64,000 bases of DNA from Hyposmocoma kahamanoa (taxonomy: Eukaryota; Arthropoda; Insecta; Lepidoptera; Cosmopterigidae). A model generated the notes under the pieces. It was not told where the DNA came from and did no database searches. It worked only from the letters and a program-made list of their open reading frames with translations. The stretch covers positions 6,094,328 through 6,158,327 of the forward strand of contig NW_020656077.1 of assembly GCF_003589595.1 (NCBI RefSeq), in the 5' to 3' direction. The position numbers and the translations under genes were made by a program. Below, in pieces: positions 1 to 11,327 of this stretch (the stretch's first letter is position 1; each line of letters starts with the position of its first letter).

Positions 1-94
1 TACAATCGAACCGTATTAGTACGCGAAAACATTGAATTCGAGCTGAGGTTGTGTAGACTCTTAACTAGCCATTAATATGCTAATAACTACTTAC

Positions 95-190
95 TTTCTC
101 AGTTGGTTAAGAGCGATGGGCAAGGCAACAAACACTGGTATACGACTATATCCAGTTCGAAGGAATTCTTCTTCGTGTTCAAAGAAACCT
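95..190 (+). repeat. SINE family D, partial
   Basis: tRNA-like start (TCAGTTGGTTAAGAG) and B-box-like CCAGTTCG, followed by the family's GAAGGAATTCTTCTTCGTGT end. Same family as 45765-45910, 46710-46845 and 54497-54612. The stretch 191-685 after it holds no feature I can recognise. Confidence 0.5.
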
Positions 191-685
191 TAATTTTAAA
201 AACGATCATAAAATTATAAAGTAATTGAGGTTCAAATTTAAAAACTATTCCTCATCAAAATTTCTTTCTCTATTAAGACAAATATACCTGGAACTGTAGA
301 GCAATTAGCCGAAGTTCATTATGATCCCACGGTAGAGCTTTCGTTCAATGAATACTGGTCTTTGTCTTAAACGAACCACAAATGAGTTATATACCAAGGC
401 AAAATGGATGAACCTTATCTATGTTGTCGATGATATCCATTTTAAACTGCTCCACTCGGAGAGAGTGTGGTTGTGATTACTTCGAAGGTCAACAATGAAC
501 TTCCAACAGCAAACGGGATTTGCAATATTGTGTTTTATTTATTAATTTGGTTCAACAAACAGTAGACACAATTAAAACTTATAATTAAATTTTTTTTGTA
601 AATATGTAATGATTGTGTAATCAACACCGTTAACCACTAATTACTACGAAAAACTGACAAGTAATAAAAATAATAATAATTTTTA

Positions 686-770
686 TTTACTTGACTTAGG
701 TCCGTAAATGTGGTTCAAACCAGCTAACAAGCTGAGATGACTAAAGTAAATATTAATAATAATAATAATA
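686..770 (+). mobile_element. LINE 3' end fragment, copy 1, with (AAT)n tail
   Basis: The run TTTACTTGACTTAGGTCCGT, the segment with CCAGCTAACAAGCTGAG and an (AAT)n tail repeat almost exactly at 1186-1264, where they follow a LINE coding end. This is the 3' untranslated end of a first copy, with the second copy directly attached. Confidence 0.75.
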
Positions 771-1264
771 GGTACCGCGCCATTCTCACGGACAGGACAA
801 TTTATTTTAATAAACCAGATGTAACTCTACAAGATAAAATAAATAAAATTACTTACCTAATAGACATTGCAGTTCCCAACACACATAACATACAGTAATG
901 AAAAATTAAGTAAATACGCTGATCTTAAGGATGAAGTGTCTAGAATTTGGCGACAAGAAAAGGTATATGTTATCCCAATTGTTCTTTCCACAGCAGGCAT
1001 TATTCCTAATTATCTTCCCCGTAGCTTTAAATTATTAGGGTTTAAAGAAAGCCTCTACATAACCTTGCAAATAGCTGTAATTTTAAAGACATGCCGCATC
1101 GTCAGAAAGTTCATGCAGATGGAAGAGGACGAAGTAGGGTCTTATTATACACCCACCACATACTCGTAGGTACACGCCATACTGCATTTACTTGACTTAG
1201 TTCCGTAAATGTGGTTCAAACCAGCTAACAAGCTGAGAACACTAAAGTAAGTAATAATAATAAT
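771..1264 (+). mobile_element. 5'-truncated LINE, copy 2 (C-terminal ORF plus 3' UTR and (AAT)n tail)
   Basis: The element starts directly after the (AAT)n of copy 1. The coding part opens in one frame (AILTDRTIYFNKPDVTLQDK, then ITYLIDIAVPNTHNIQ, from 773) and shifts by one base near 890 into the frame that reads YSNEKLSKYADLKDEVSRIW, VIPIVLSTAGIIP and VILKTCRIVRKF before the stop at 1167-1169. These phrases are the well-known C-terminal tail of insect non-LTR retrotransposon polyproteins. The 3' UTR ends in AAT repeats. The head-to-tail order suggests tandem insertion at the tail of an older copy. Confidence 0.82.
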
Positions 1265-1466
1265 GTTTATTTACATAAAATCACAACTAATAAATTGGTT
1301 ACAATTTTTTTTTTATAAGTCGAAGTTAAACAATCAAAAGATTATCCTGCCTTCTAAACTAGGGGATTATGAAGTAGAATTCGACCGTGGGTCTTACTAT
1401 GAACTTCTAATTTGTATAAATGATGTAAGTATAATAACATTAGGTGATTTAAGATTTGGAAAATTG

Positions 1467-1575
1467 TGTGTGTGCGCGTGTGCGTGTGCGAGTGCTTGAG
1501 CGTGTGCGTGTGTCTGTGCTTGTGCGTGTGTGTGTGCGTGTGTGTATATGAGCGCGAGGGCGCGCGTTTGTGTGA
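1467..1575 (+). repeat. TG/TGCG-rich microsatellite
   Basis: An imperfect run of TG and TGCG units with scattered substitutions. Apart from this run, the stretch 1265-1746 contains nothing else recognised. Confidence 0.85.
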
Positions 1576-1746
1576 ATGTATTAACTGTATTTCAAAGGTA
1601 AGTATTTTCTCCGTATCATCGTAATTTAGTTTTAGTGACCACTGCTGTACTTTGTTTTTAAGGTCATATTTATTTAAAGTGTGTATGTTGATTTTTTCGT
1701 GTCAATTTTATTGTAAATCCGGGAGCTTAATATATGAAAGAAACCT

Positions 1747-3060
1747 TTACGAAATGCTTTTTTTGTACGATTCATTATGACAAATCGATGCTGGGGCGTC
1801 TTTTTGGGTCACGAACAGCTGGAACCCCCGGATGTTTACGTAACAGTGCTCGAAGGATGAAAAGTTGTCAATTTTTGATGATGAATAAACGTAAGAAGTA
1901 GGATATCGGTATGGTTTGAAATTCATTACTTTCAATACCGCCCTTTGCGCCCTTTCCGCCTTAATTAAGGTCGTTTTGGCTGAACCATCCCATACCGGTA
2001 TGCAGTATGTTATTAATGATTGGCAAAGGGCAGTATAGATCATATTTAAGGTATCTGAGTCCACAATCTGAGTGTCTTAAATATATGCAAAAGATGCCTG
2101 ATTCTTGATGACGGCATGTCAAATTGCACGTCCCAATTTAGTTTGTTGTCAATGTAAATATCCACATATTTCAAATTGGTAGCACGCGGCAGAGACGGAC
2201 AATCACAAGATATTGATTGCGCTAAGCAGGACCCCGATTCAGAACTCTTCGATATTTTAACCGAAAACTGGATATTGTTCTCGAATCGAAGGGCACTTTC
2301 CGAGCTGTTCAGAATATTCAGAGTTAAGCGTTCGATTCGGATACGATATCGTTATCCAACAGCGTTTACGGAGTTAGTCAGTGAAATAGATTATAAGAAA
2401 AATGAAAGTCCTTGTATATACATTTTTAAGACTTCAAAGGCCTAAAAAATAGGAATGCATTAGTCTTGCATTAAAAATACATTAATAAAATTGAACAAAA
2501 TCCAGGCTTTATATAAATTAATAAGATATTTCCGTGTTACATTCGTGCTTTGTAAACAATAGGACGTTCGGTAACTTTCATTCGATACCTGTGTTCTGAA
2601 TAACGTATGTAGCCTTTGCCGGTCGAGAAGTTCGAGTAATCGAACATTTCGGTTCGGTGTTGTGAATAAAAATGAAAAGAAATCGTACGATATCAAATAG
2701 AATCGGTCGACAACTGAGTTATCGTAAGGCTCTAAATCGACCTGCAGGTGTGAGTTTTAATTGTAAGATGTTCTGCAAATGTTGCATTTGATCTAACGCA
2801 AAAGGAATGTACTTACTTTTGCCAATATTTAATGTGAGGAAGCTAGAAGCCAACCAATCAATAATCACTCCCAAGGCAAATTTAGCATTGTTTTTAGTTT
2901 CTGCCTAAGTTGCACAATGTAGTAGTAAGACATTGTCGTCAGCATATGTGTATATATTGCAATTGGGGAGTTTTAGCATACAAAGATGTTAAAAAGAGTA
3001 GGACCCAGGATTGACCCTTACGGGACACAAGTGAAAACATAGGTAACTCGATACGATGGT
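1747..3060 (-). pseudogene. CR1-like non-LTR reverse transcriptase remnant, interrupted
   Basis: Read on the minus strand this is the end of a LINE reverse transcriptase. In order there are a VP-stop-GSILGPTLF motif (the usual Gln codon is now TAA), a catalytic YADD at 2946-2935, WLASSFLTLNIGKSKYIPF, KYVDIYIDNKLNWD, and the C-terminal LNMIYTALCQSLITYCIPVW with ERAQRAVLKVM. Several frame breaks are present. Between about 2166 and 2700 the pattern is lost, and about 530 bp of unrelated sequence appears to be inserted there. Dead copy. Confidence 0.78.
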
Positions 3061-3171
3061 GGGTATTCACTGCATTTTAATAAACCAGTTAGTCGCTAAC
3101 TCCGGGCTTTCATTGACGTTGCTGTTTCGATCATTGTACTTATTAAAAAAATATTGAATATCGTGTTGTTC

Positions 3172-3212
3172 ATCGGTTTTCTCATGTATTAATGATATAT
3201 GAGAAAACCGAT
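3172..3212. repeat. perfect 14-bp inverted repeat (hairpin)
   Basis: ATCGGTTTTCTCAT is followed after 13 bases by its exact reverse complement. It may be the end of a small fold-back element. The surrounding 3061-3909 holds nothing else recognised. Confidence 0.7.
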
Positions 3213-3909
3213 TACGTGACAATTTCGTAACTTCATCTGTAGACTATGTAGGGCAGTCGATTACATTGCAGTCACGTGGCCAATCTCCATCGTGTCCCCG
3301 AACAAATCAAAATGCCGAAATTGTGCCAAATATGATTCGGCATTGCAGACCTTCGCTGGGTTTTTCACGTTACCCGCTTCATGGCGACGTTTCCTTCAAT
3401 GAGATTGACTTGGTTATTGCATATGTTGTTTTGTATTGTATTGCATCTTATTCCCTAAACCGTCTTTGTCATTAGCTTTGGGTCGTATAATATAATGTAA
3501 CATAAACCTGTCAACAAGAATGTATGACTTTTGTTTTACGTCTCACAAAACCTCGGAAGCAAAATCCCACTTTCCATTCAAACCAGGATTTTGTTCATTC
3601 ATTTGTATGGAAATTTATATATAAAATATAAACATTTCCATAAATCATACTAGAAAAGTGTGTTATGGCGAAAGGAATGGCGTGTTAACGAAGTCGGTGT
3701 AAAGCTGTTTTTAAAATTGATGGAATTCAACTTTAGCGCTCATGCAATTATGGAAATTAATATTCTGTTTGAAAGATGTTTGTTTGAAATGAAAGTATTT
3801 TTCATTTATATTTAATTTTACAAAGAAAACATTCCAATTTACGCTGCATTAAGTTTTACAAATTATTTTTATTAAGTTCAATTTATTATTAATATTAGAC
3901 ATAACTGGT

Positions 3910-4055
3910 TGAAGACTGTACCACCTCAGTCAACCATGACCATGGGACCTGAAAAGGGCCCGAAACGTCGGTTTGTTTGAAAAAAACAAATTACGCGATT
4001 CAAATCCGGAAGAATAGTTTCATTTCCTATGCGTAATAATCGCGAAAACCTAAGA
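3910..4055 (+). repeat. interspersed repeat family E
   Basis: Contains the family core GGGCCCGAAACGTCGGTTTG, the run TTTGAAAAAAACAAATTACG and the end AACTCGATAT. Other copies are at 39905-40005 and 59567-59690. It runs straight into a family B SINE at 4056. Confidence 0.7.
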
Positions 4056-4240
4056 ACTCGATATGTTGGTCCCGGGTTTGATTCCCGACCGGGTCAATGT
4101 AGGAAACGAACTTTTCTAAAATATCTCGAGTTTGAGGTTTGTGGTACCGTCGTTGTTTCCGATTTATATAACACAAGTGCTTTAGATACTTACTTTGGGA
4201 AGAGAAGAACATATGTGATGTTGTCTAATGTTTGAAAGTC
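4056..4240 (+). repeat. tRNA-derived SINE family B, 5'-truncated
   Basis: B-box GGTTTGATTCCCGACCGGGT, then the family body (AACTTTTCTAAAAT, GGTACCGTCGTTGTTTCCGA, ATAACACAAGTG) and the end ATGTGATGTTGTCTAAT. Sister copies are at 8781, 21558 and 62374. The following stretch 4241-5406 is AT-rich with nothing recognised. Confidence 0.75.
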
Positions 4241-5406
4241 AGTATTGTATGTATTCCCCTGATATTACATAGTTGTTGCTTGTGCGGAATTAGATTTTAT
4301 ATAACACCGGATATCTCTACAGAAGACTTGAGAACTGTGTAAAGCCCATACTAACATTTCTCGGTGTCACTTCCAGAAATGGAATTTCGAGTTGCATTAG
4401 AGCACACATTACAAGAATCTTTTCAACACCCACGCATCCCTTTCGGGGAATATTGACGTTGTTTTTTTTAGACCTCACACAGGTTCGTTTCTCTAAAGCT
4501 GTTGTACTACAAGTTTTATGGGATTCTATCGCGGGTGGCGCTTCATTTTTTATAGCACATTTAATGCGCTCACGTTATTATTACTGCTGTAGGCCATACG
4601 TTCCTACTAGAAATTTTAAAGGCGTAATATTATTTGGTCCTCAAAAATATAATTGTCTATTGTAAATGTGCACTTTTTTTAAATAAATGACATTTTTTTA
4701 TATTTGATATATATGTATATTAACTGTTCGATCTATATTAGTTGATATGCGGATAAATTATAAATGAACTGCATTCTATTAATAGGTTTAAGCATACTAA
4801 ATTAATGTTTGGCATTCATAAACAATATTTGATCCTCTTTTTTTTATTATTGGTCTTTTCTTTTAACGATTGATGGCATTTATAAATATATCTCTTGTTA
4901 TTGATCTCCTAATAAATCTTGGTTGCTTGGTTCGCCCTCCATTCAGTAGGTTAGGTTGGGTTAGTATATGAAAAAGAAACAGGTCGTGCGAGCGAAGCGA
5001 GCGTGTCGCGGCAGCGGCCGGGGAGTGCCAGAAGCCAATTGCGTTTCCGAACATGTTTTCAGGTCATATAATATAATAATTGATATAAGCGTTAAAAATA
5101 AATATCTAATTTTTATTTTTAATGTTCATTTATCTAGGTTTTGAGGCCCAACATAAAACTATTAAAGTTAATTTATAGAAATTAAACATTTTTTGCATAA
5201 CTCAAAACAGATTAAAATATCTATTGATTTAATTTATTTTATGTCACAGAGAAAGAGGATCAATCATTTAAAAAAATGACCGTTTAGATTTTTGCCTGCT
5301 GCTTTTGCAAATATAAAATGATCATTTAAATACATGCCTAATATAAACACATGGAGAAATAAGTTTCTCAAATGTGGCGTTGACGATAAAAAAAACAATT
5401 TAAACC

Positions 5407-6440
5407 TGTTGGAAACTCTATGGTTGTCAGATCATGTTTTTGTATTCTGATTTATGTTCAAATAATAAATTTCAATACAAATTTGGTTCACAATACCATT
5501 GTCTTATTAGGTTATGTACACAGCCGGCTTCCACTGCGCCAGGCAGCTGCAGAAACAGTTATTACGGTTCACTCGTCTCTACAAGGAAGCGCGTGGAGAA
5601 GCTGTCATTCCTACTCTTTACGACAACCATGTTACCTAGCCTTAGCCAAAGTAAAATAAGGGCATGGTCCGAATGAATTTAATAGATGTAAAAAAAGAAA
5701 GAACAAAACCGAAAGAAAGAAGAAAGAAAAAGCTGTAACCAAAATACAATGATAGAAAAAAGTATAACAGTATAAAACACTCCCTAAACAGTCTCATGAA
5801 TTCTCCATTTACCCTATATACGTATTCTAATGAGGAAAAAGAAGTAAATGACGTGAAGTTAGGGTTTTCAATAAGGATATCTCAAGAGCACGTCCATTCG
5901 CTCTAAGATTTAGATGGGAGTGCTGACGGAACGAACCAAAGTAAAAGTAGCTAAGAAAAGGAAAGAAAGAAATTTTGAATCATTCTCTAAAAAAATTAGA
6001 TTAATATTCAAAATTTCAAATAAGTGGCCAGGAGACTGAAACGAGGGTGATAAAAGGTGAGATGACGATGAAGGAGGTCGCAACGTTACACCAGACCGCA
6101 ATTAAGCTCATTACAGACGTGGTATTTTCCTACAAAACGAAACATAGGATACGCGCTATAAGTTTTTACGTGAGCTACATCCAGAGAAGAAGATCAATCT
6201 TCTCCTGATACCTCTATATACCGTCTAGAGAGCAGATAGCTAACACATTGGCTAAAGCCCTTCCTAAGGATTACTTTTTTAAAGCACGATCTTCCCTGGG
6301 AGTTGTAGACAAACCTTGATTTGCTATATGAAGGAGTGTTGGAGTCTCTATAGTTGTCCTGCTATCGCATCATGTTTTTTGTATTGTAATTTATGTTCAA
6401 CAATTGAATTTCAAAATACAAATTTGGTTCAATATAATTA
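5407..6440 (+). mobile_element. collapsed copia-type LTR retrotransposon
   Basis: Two LTR-like direct repeats of about 100 bp start with TGTTGG at 5407 and 6337 and share TTTATGTTCAA and AATACAAATTTGGTTCA. The left one is followed by GGTTATGTACACAG (5510), which resembles the copia primer-binding site copied from an internal part of initiator tRNA. The right one is preceded by a purine run AAGGAG. Between them only about 830 bp remain, most of it unrecognisable, with the end of the RNase H domain at 6135-6319. The LTR right ends are blurred. Confidence 0.6.
6135..6319 (+). pseudogene. copia RNase H C-terminal remnant
   Basis: The frame PSREQIANTLAKALPKDYFF ends with a stop after VVDKP and matches the copia signature in which a Tyr-Ile-Pro segment leads to A(D/N)xLTKxLP. 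Upstream pieces (KHRIRAISFYV, RELHPEKKINLL) fit the same domain but lie in shifted frames, so at least two frameshifts are present. Confidence 0.65.
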
Positions 6441-6506
6441 AAACCCAATACAACGATATATAATAAGAAACGCACGGGGAAGGTCGTAAAGTTTGCAGAC
6501 TCGGTC

Positions 6507-6805
6507 TTTTTTTTATAACACCTAGTGACGGGAGAACAGTCGTGCGCTTGATGGTGATACGCCTATTCAACAGTTATAGTGTCACTTAGAGGTTTTAATC
6601 GCAAAGGCACTACCTCAAAGGCACTATCTTAGGGTACTACCATTGTGCCCGCCACTATGACGTAAGTTGACAAGTCCCATGTGCCTGTGATTGTCAAACC
6701 GGATCGCAGTAATGCTCACATTACTGCTTGGCAACAGAAATAGGTACCTATAGTGGCAGTACTTCCCTGGACGAAATCTTTCACAAGGAGCTCTACAGCT
6801 ACTAA
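6507..6805 (-). repeat. family A retroposon, copy 1
   Basis: Read on the minus strand it goes from the conserved 5' end (GTAGC.GTAGAGCTCCTTGTG) through TACTGCCAC..TACCTATTTCTG and TTGTCAACTTA to the A-rich 3' end (CGTCACT..TTATAAAAAAA). The 3' poly(A) on one side in all copies marks it as a retroposon: a SINE or a LINE 3' end. Confidence 0.8.
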
Positions 6806-7256
6806 AATTCTCTGAAGGCTAAGACGATTTTGATACCGACGGCACAGTAAACGTAAAGCAACACTTTCACAATCCGGGATCTTGCGTAAATGCAAAATGT
6901 AGAGCAAAAGTACTACAGGCTTAGGAGTAAACTTTGTTCCCATAGTATTATAAGTATTAACACTTGAAAAGGAAGCAGACAACACGAGTCACACTATTTT
7001 AAATGCTTACAATGCGCCGGTCATTCTGAATAACAGTTGGCTAAGCTCACTTGGACGTGGCATTGGTACAAATAGCCTGACAAAGTGGCGGAAGATAAGT
7101 TCATTTGTTACTTTTTGTTACATAGACTTTGTTTGGTGACGTGATAATATTTTTTATGCTCCAAGTCCATAATGTTACTCCATTGGTAGCCGGAATAGGT
7201 ACCTACTCGTGTGTAGATAAAGTGTTCGTCATCTGTGTTACATTTCTATATCTATG

Positions 7257-7567
7257 TTCTAGTGATGCGCGATTGCGAATGATTTCGATATTCGACTCGT
7301 TAGTAATTACTAATCCTGTCACTCGAATGACACATTAGTAACCTACTAATTTTCGAATTCGAATTATCTGAATTCATTACCAATCCTTAGGTTCCATATA
7401 GCACAACGGTACTCGTGATCACTTAGCTTTCTCTGTATACATGGTGGGGGTACTCGGTATCAGTAATAATTCGACTTGAGTCGAATGATTGTGCTTGGAT
7501 TAGACTTAGGTATGATTTGCCCGTACGAATGATTAGTATTAGTAATATTCAAGGTCACGCATCGGTA
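7257..7567. mobile_element. hAT-type MITE flanked by an 8-bp duplication
   Basis: TATCTATG occurs on both sides (7249-7256 and 7568-7575). The ends contain TAGTGATGCGCGA on the left and, in reverse complement, TACCGATGCGTGA on the right. The inside has many AATGATT/TCGAATGA motifs in both orientations. There is no coding capacity. The exact first base of the terminal repeat is uncertain by a few bases. Confidence 0.6.
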
Positions 7568-7575
7568 TATCTATG

Positions 7576-8100
7576 GTTATAACAAATGATCACAAATAGA
7601 GTATTTTTTATGCCAACCCGGGCATCAGGTTGTTGGCAAGACAACGCTCTTTTATATTAGGTGCCTATATGTATGTCTATTCTAGTTAATTCTTTATTAA
7701 TTAAGTTACATTAAATGTTAGCTAATTTTCTAAAATAAAACTGTCTTTGTTTTTGTGTTCTGTTCTAAATAATACTATCTCTAATCATAATATTTATTTC
7801 ACTAAAACATTACATCACTTAGCAATATTTTTTTTAATTTCTTTTTCAACATTTTTTTCTAACCTTCGTACTTTCTCTGAGCCCGTCTATTTTATTATAT
7901 ATTTTTGATATAACATATTTATCAGTTCTTTTTTCGTAATCATTATTAACTTTAGATTTATTTAATTTCCTTTCTCCAACTCTTTTTGTGTTATACCTGT
8001 TATATACCAATAATTTATCCTCACTCCTATAATTTTCAATTGCTATCGCAATATATTTCGTAGTAATTTAAAGTAATACTGCAATGATAAAAAAAAGAAA
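7576..8100. other. AT-rich stretch without recognised feature
   Basis: Low-complexity A/T-rich DNA with no open frame, repeat family or splice-bounded exon that I can support. Confidence 0.6.
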
Positions 8101-8104
8101 TAAC

Positions 8105-8380
8105 ATAATTTTAACTTTTTTGAAATAAAAAAAAAATTCAAAATTTGTGGAATTACGTCTATTTGCCAAGTTATATTGAAATCGGTTACCGGAAAGAAAT
8201 CGGATTCATCCCCTAATTTGTCACCTTTAGAGGTGGAATACTTTCTTCAAATTTGAAGGGGATCACTATTGCGGTATCCATGTCGGAGTAACCGCGTAAT
8301 CCACACACACAAAAAATACAGTCGAATTGAGAAATTCCTCCTTTTTTAAAGTCGGTTACAATTAATTTCATTTTTTTCTT
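8105..8380 (+). repeat. interspersed repeat family F, internally deleted copy
   Basis: Shares TCTATTTGCCAAGTT, CGGTTACCGGAAAG, the TTAGAGGTGGA..TTTCTTCAAA segment and the end CAGTCGAATTGAGAA..CCTCCTTTTTT with the longer copies at 26010-26440 and 28978-29440. It lacks about 150 bp from the middle. Confidence 0.72.
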
Positions 8381-8780
8381 TTTTAAATATTCCTAGATTA
8401 TATACACTTTACGTGTATTAGGTAAATTGGCATTGCCTATTTTCACTTTCTATATTGATAAAATGTTGAATATCTTCTCAAATCTTAGCAATGGGTATAA
8501 AAATAGAGCTACCCCGCTGATAGTTCTAATGCGTAAAAAAAGTATAATGTGCATTCCTAATTACACTTAAAGCGGCCCTTTGTGAGTCACGCGGCGGAAA
8601 AAATAATAGAAAAAGTTGGTTGGAAGGAATGCACGTTCCCTCACGTTCCCAAGTGAATGACAGGATACGGTCATTTTTAAGGCTAAGCAGTCGGTTTTAA
8701 TAGTAGTTACCTTTTCTACAATACACGAACAAAAGATTATAAGGTTTTGATTGACCATTAAATAGATACTTGACGATCTG

Positions 8781-8940
8781 AGTCGCTTAGTGGTTGGCAT
8801 TCCGGGCGCTAGGCGAGAAAGTTCCGGGTTCGATTCCCGGTAGGACTATTTTGGTACACGAACTTTTCTAAATTTATTCTGGTGTGGCAATTCGGGGTAA
8901 TTGGGATAGTTGTCTGACATATTATTATTTCAATAGCCCA
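8781..8940 (+). repeat. tRNA-derived SINE family B
   Basis: tRNA-like head (GTCGCTTAGTGGTTGGCATT) with A and B boxes (GGGTTCGATTCCCGG), then AACTTTTCTAAATTTATTC and the end TTGTCTGACATATTATT. Confidence 0.72.
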
Positions 8941-8997
8941 AAACATATATTTTTAATTTTGAAATGATAGACATTGCATGGCGTAGTCGGGACTCAG

Positions 8998-9275
8998 TTT
9001 TTTTTTATATAACAAAGTGACGGGATGAACCTGTCGTGCGCCTGGTGGTAAATGACACGCCTGTACATAACAGTTGCAATGCCACTCAGAGCTCTTTTAA
9101 TTACAAAGATCTGAGGGGCACCGCCACTGCGCCCGTCACCCTGAGACGTAAGTTGACAAGGGCAATTTCACCAGAACCCTTCAAAACAGCTCTCATTATT
9201 CCTTGGCGGCAGAAATAGGTAAGGTGGCAGTACTTCCCTGGACGAACTCATTCACAAGGAGCTCTACTGCTACTA
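8998..9275 (-). repeat. family A retroposon, copy 2
   Basis: Near full-length copy. The plus strand starts with a T-run and CAAAGTGACGGG and ends with CACAAGGAGCTCTACTGCTAC; sense is minus. Confidence 0.85.
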
Positions 9276-10148
9276 GTTTCAAATAGGTTCAAGAACCGAT
9301 GAACGTTGCGTGCCGTTTCGAGCAGCACGAATGATAATAATAACATTATCTAGGCAGAGTTGCCAAAATATTACCGCCATTGAAAACGTTTTGGGTCAAT
9401 GTGCCCGCTTGGCATAAAAAAATTAAATACTTCATTCTTATCGCACTTCTGATTCATAGATATTTTGAACTGATTGGTGGCAAATGGAACGAAATTCCGT
9501 ATCTACTTATTTTGTTTACACAGACAACGGAGTAATTCGTGTACTAATTTGGTAACGTCTAGGCGTACCTCTTTAATTTCTTGCGTTTTCTCTAGAAAAT
9601 TACGAGGTGAAAATATGAAATTTCAATACATAGCGAAGTGTTAAACGATGTGGTTAGCAGTGAGTACCTACTGTGAATGAAGTTTAAGTTCGAAAAAGAA
9701 CACAGGTACAAAGTGTAACCTGTGCTTAATCAGTGCCGCCTATGAAATGTGAACGACATTTGTAAAAGTCATAATGCCGTCAGCACTCGGAGTAAATCGG
9801 TTTACCCAGCTAGAATGGAGTGACTCGAGTGAATCTCCAGAGCCAGGGCCTCTGCCGCAGCTAGGATACTTTATGCCTGTGAACTGTCGGTGTGAACGGG
9901 TCACGCGTCATGTGTGCCGGAGATTCAGAAGGTAAGGTTCTTCAACTTCGAGTATTAAAGTTAGCACGTCATTTTTGTTATGTCTTCCTTAACAAAATTA
10001 AACTCCAAATAGGTGGTATTGTGTACAAATTAGGAGTACCGAGTTATACAAAAAATATTAATTACAAAGTATCGAAAAAAGTATAGGTCTGTAGGTTGAG
10101 CGGTCGTCGGGACTTGTGCGTAAACACGTAACTTTCATTCGCGTTGGA

Positions 10149-11272
10149 ATGCAGTGTAAAAAGTGTTCGAAATTCCTGCCTAAAAACCAGGAAGACAGTT
10201 TTGTGTTGAAAGGATCATATCACAGGACGTGTCTACCGAATTACGAATTAAGTGTCCGTACTAAGGAATGCGGATTATGCTCCAGCAATGAGGGTGGCAG
10301 TAAAAAAATATCACCAAATAAGCTGGAATCGCAGAATGCTAATTTGGAATCCATAATAAAAGAGCTCAATGGCAAGCTAGAAATTGTGTACGAAATTCAG
10401 AGGAACACTAACTTCTATGCTGAAAAGTAAGATGAGCTTTTTAAGTGTTACAGGATACGTTAGATATTTTGAAGGGTACAAATAAAAAACTTCAGGACTT
10501 AAAAAACAAGATGTGTACTATAGCAAAGGACGTAGCTCAGGTAGCGAGAGACACTTTTAAATATAAACTGGTATTATCTTCATAAATAAATATTTATTAA
10601 GTATTTTACACGTTGATTTTTGAAAGCTTCTTCTAGAACTCAGATGTTCTACTTTTTCTATTCTATTTATTTAAATACATTCTAAACACAAATCTATGTT
10701 CATTCAGCCAGTACTTGTACTCATCGAGTAGAGCCTAGACTACAGTAAACCTGGAGACGCTAAACGGGGCCCTAGAAATACGTGTGAGATCTTTAGAGCA
10801 GACTGAGAGATCCAAAAATATTTAAATAGTAGGAGTACAATATAAAGAACAAGAAAACTTGAAAGACGTAGTAAAAGCAATAGCACAAAAACTGGATGTG
10901 AATTCTGCGGATATCGAGCGCGCCTGGCGGCTCCGCAGCACTAAACAAAATCCAAATTCGTATGGCATAATCGTCAAATTCCGTACCGAAGAAACTAAAC
11001 AGAAGTGGATAGAAAATAGAAAAAAAATACGTGTAAACACAGCTATTTTCCCAAATAGTTCCTGTTCCACTAAGGTTTTTATTAATGAGGACTTGACTAA
11101 GTATAATCGTGAACTTCTATGGCAGTCCAAGCAAAAGAAAAAGGAAAACCTTCTTAAATATGTGTGGGTAAAAAATGGGCGAGTGCTGTATAAGAAAGAC
11201 GACCAAGATCGCACACGCGTATTTCATTGGTCTGCTGATCTCGATACCTACATCAATGATTCTAAAAAATGA
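10149..11272 (+). pseudogene. LINE ORF1 remnant (zinc finger, coiled coil, FP-like domain)
   Basis: From ATG 10149 the frame reads MQCKKCSKFLPKNQED with further Cys/His residues (YHRTC, ECGLC), a PHD/LIM-like zinc-binding module that may take part in RNA or protein binding of the LINE particle. A coiled-coil region follows (LESIIKELNGKLEIVYEIQ), broken by a frameshift near 10430, then DTLDILKGTNKKLQDLKNK in a second frame. About 170 bp of foreign AT-rich sequence (about 10570-10740) interrupts it before NGALEIRVRSLEQTERS. The C-terminal part (10859-11272) reads DVVKAIAQKLDVNSADIERA, NSYGIIVKFRTEETKQKW and VWVKNGRVLYKK, like the baculoviral-FP/Transposase_22-type fold of LINE ORF1s. Confidence 0.75.
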
Positions 11273-11327
11273 AAATTACCGACACTAACTTATTGCTTTT
11301 GTGCAACTTAACTTATAGTCTGTAATA

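Noticed and set aside
1467..1575. CRISPR-like repeated DNA
   Set aside because: Simple TG-rich microsatellite without spacers, in a eukaryotic genome.
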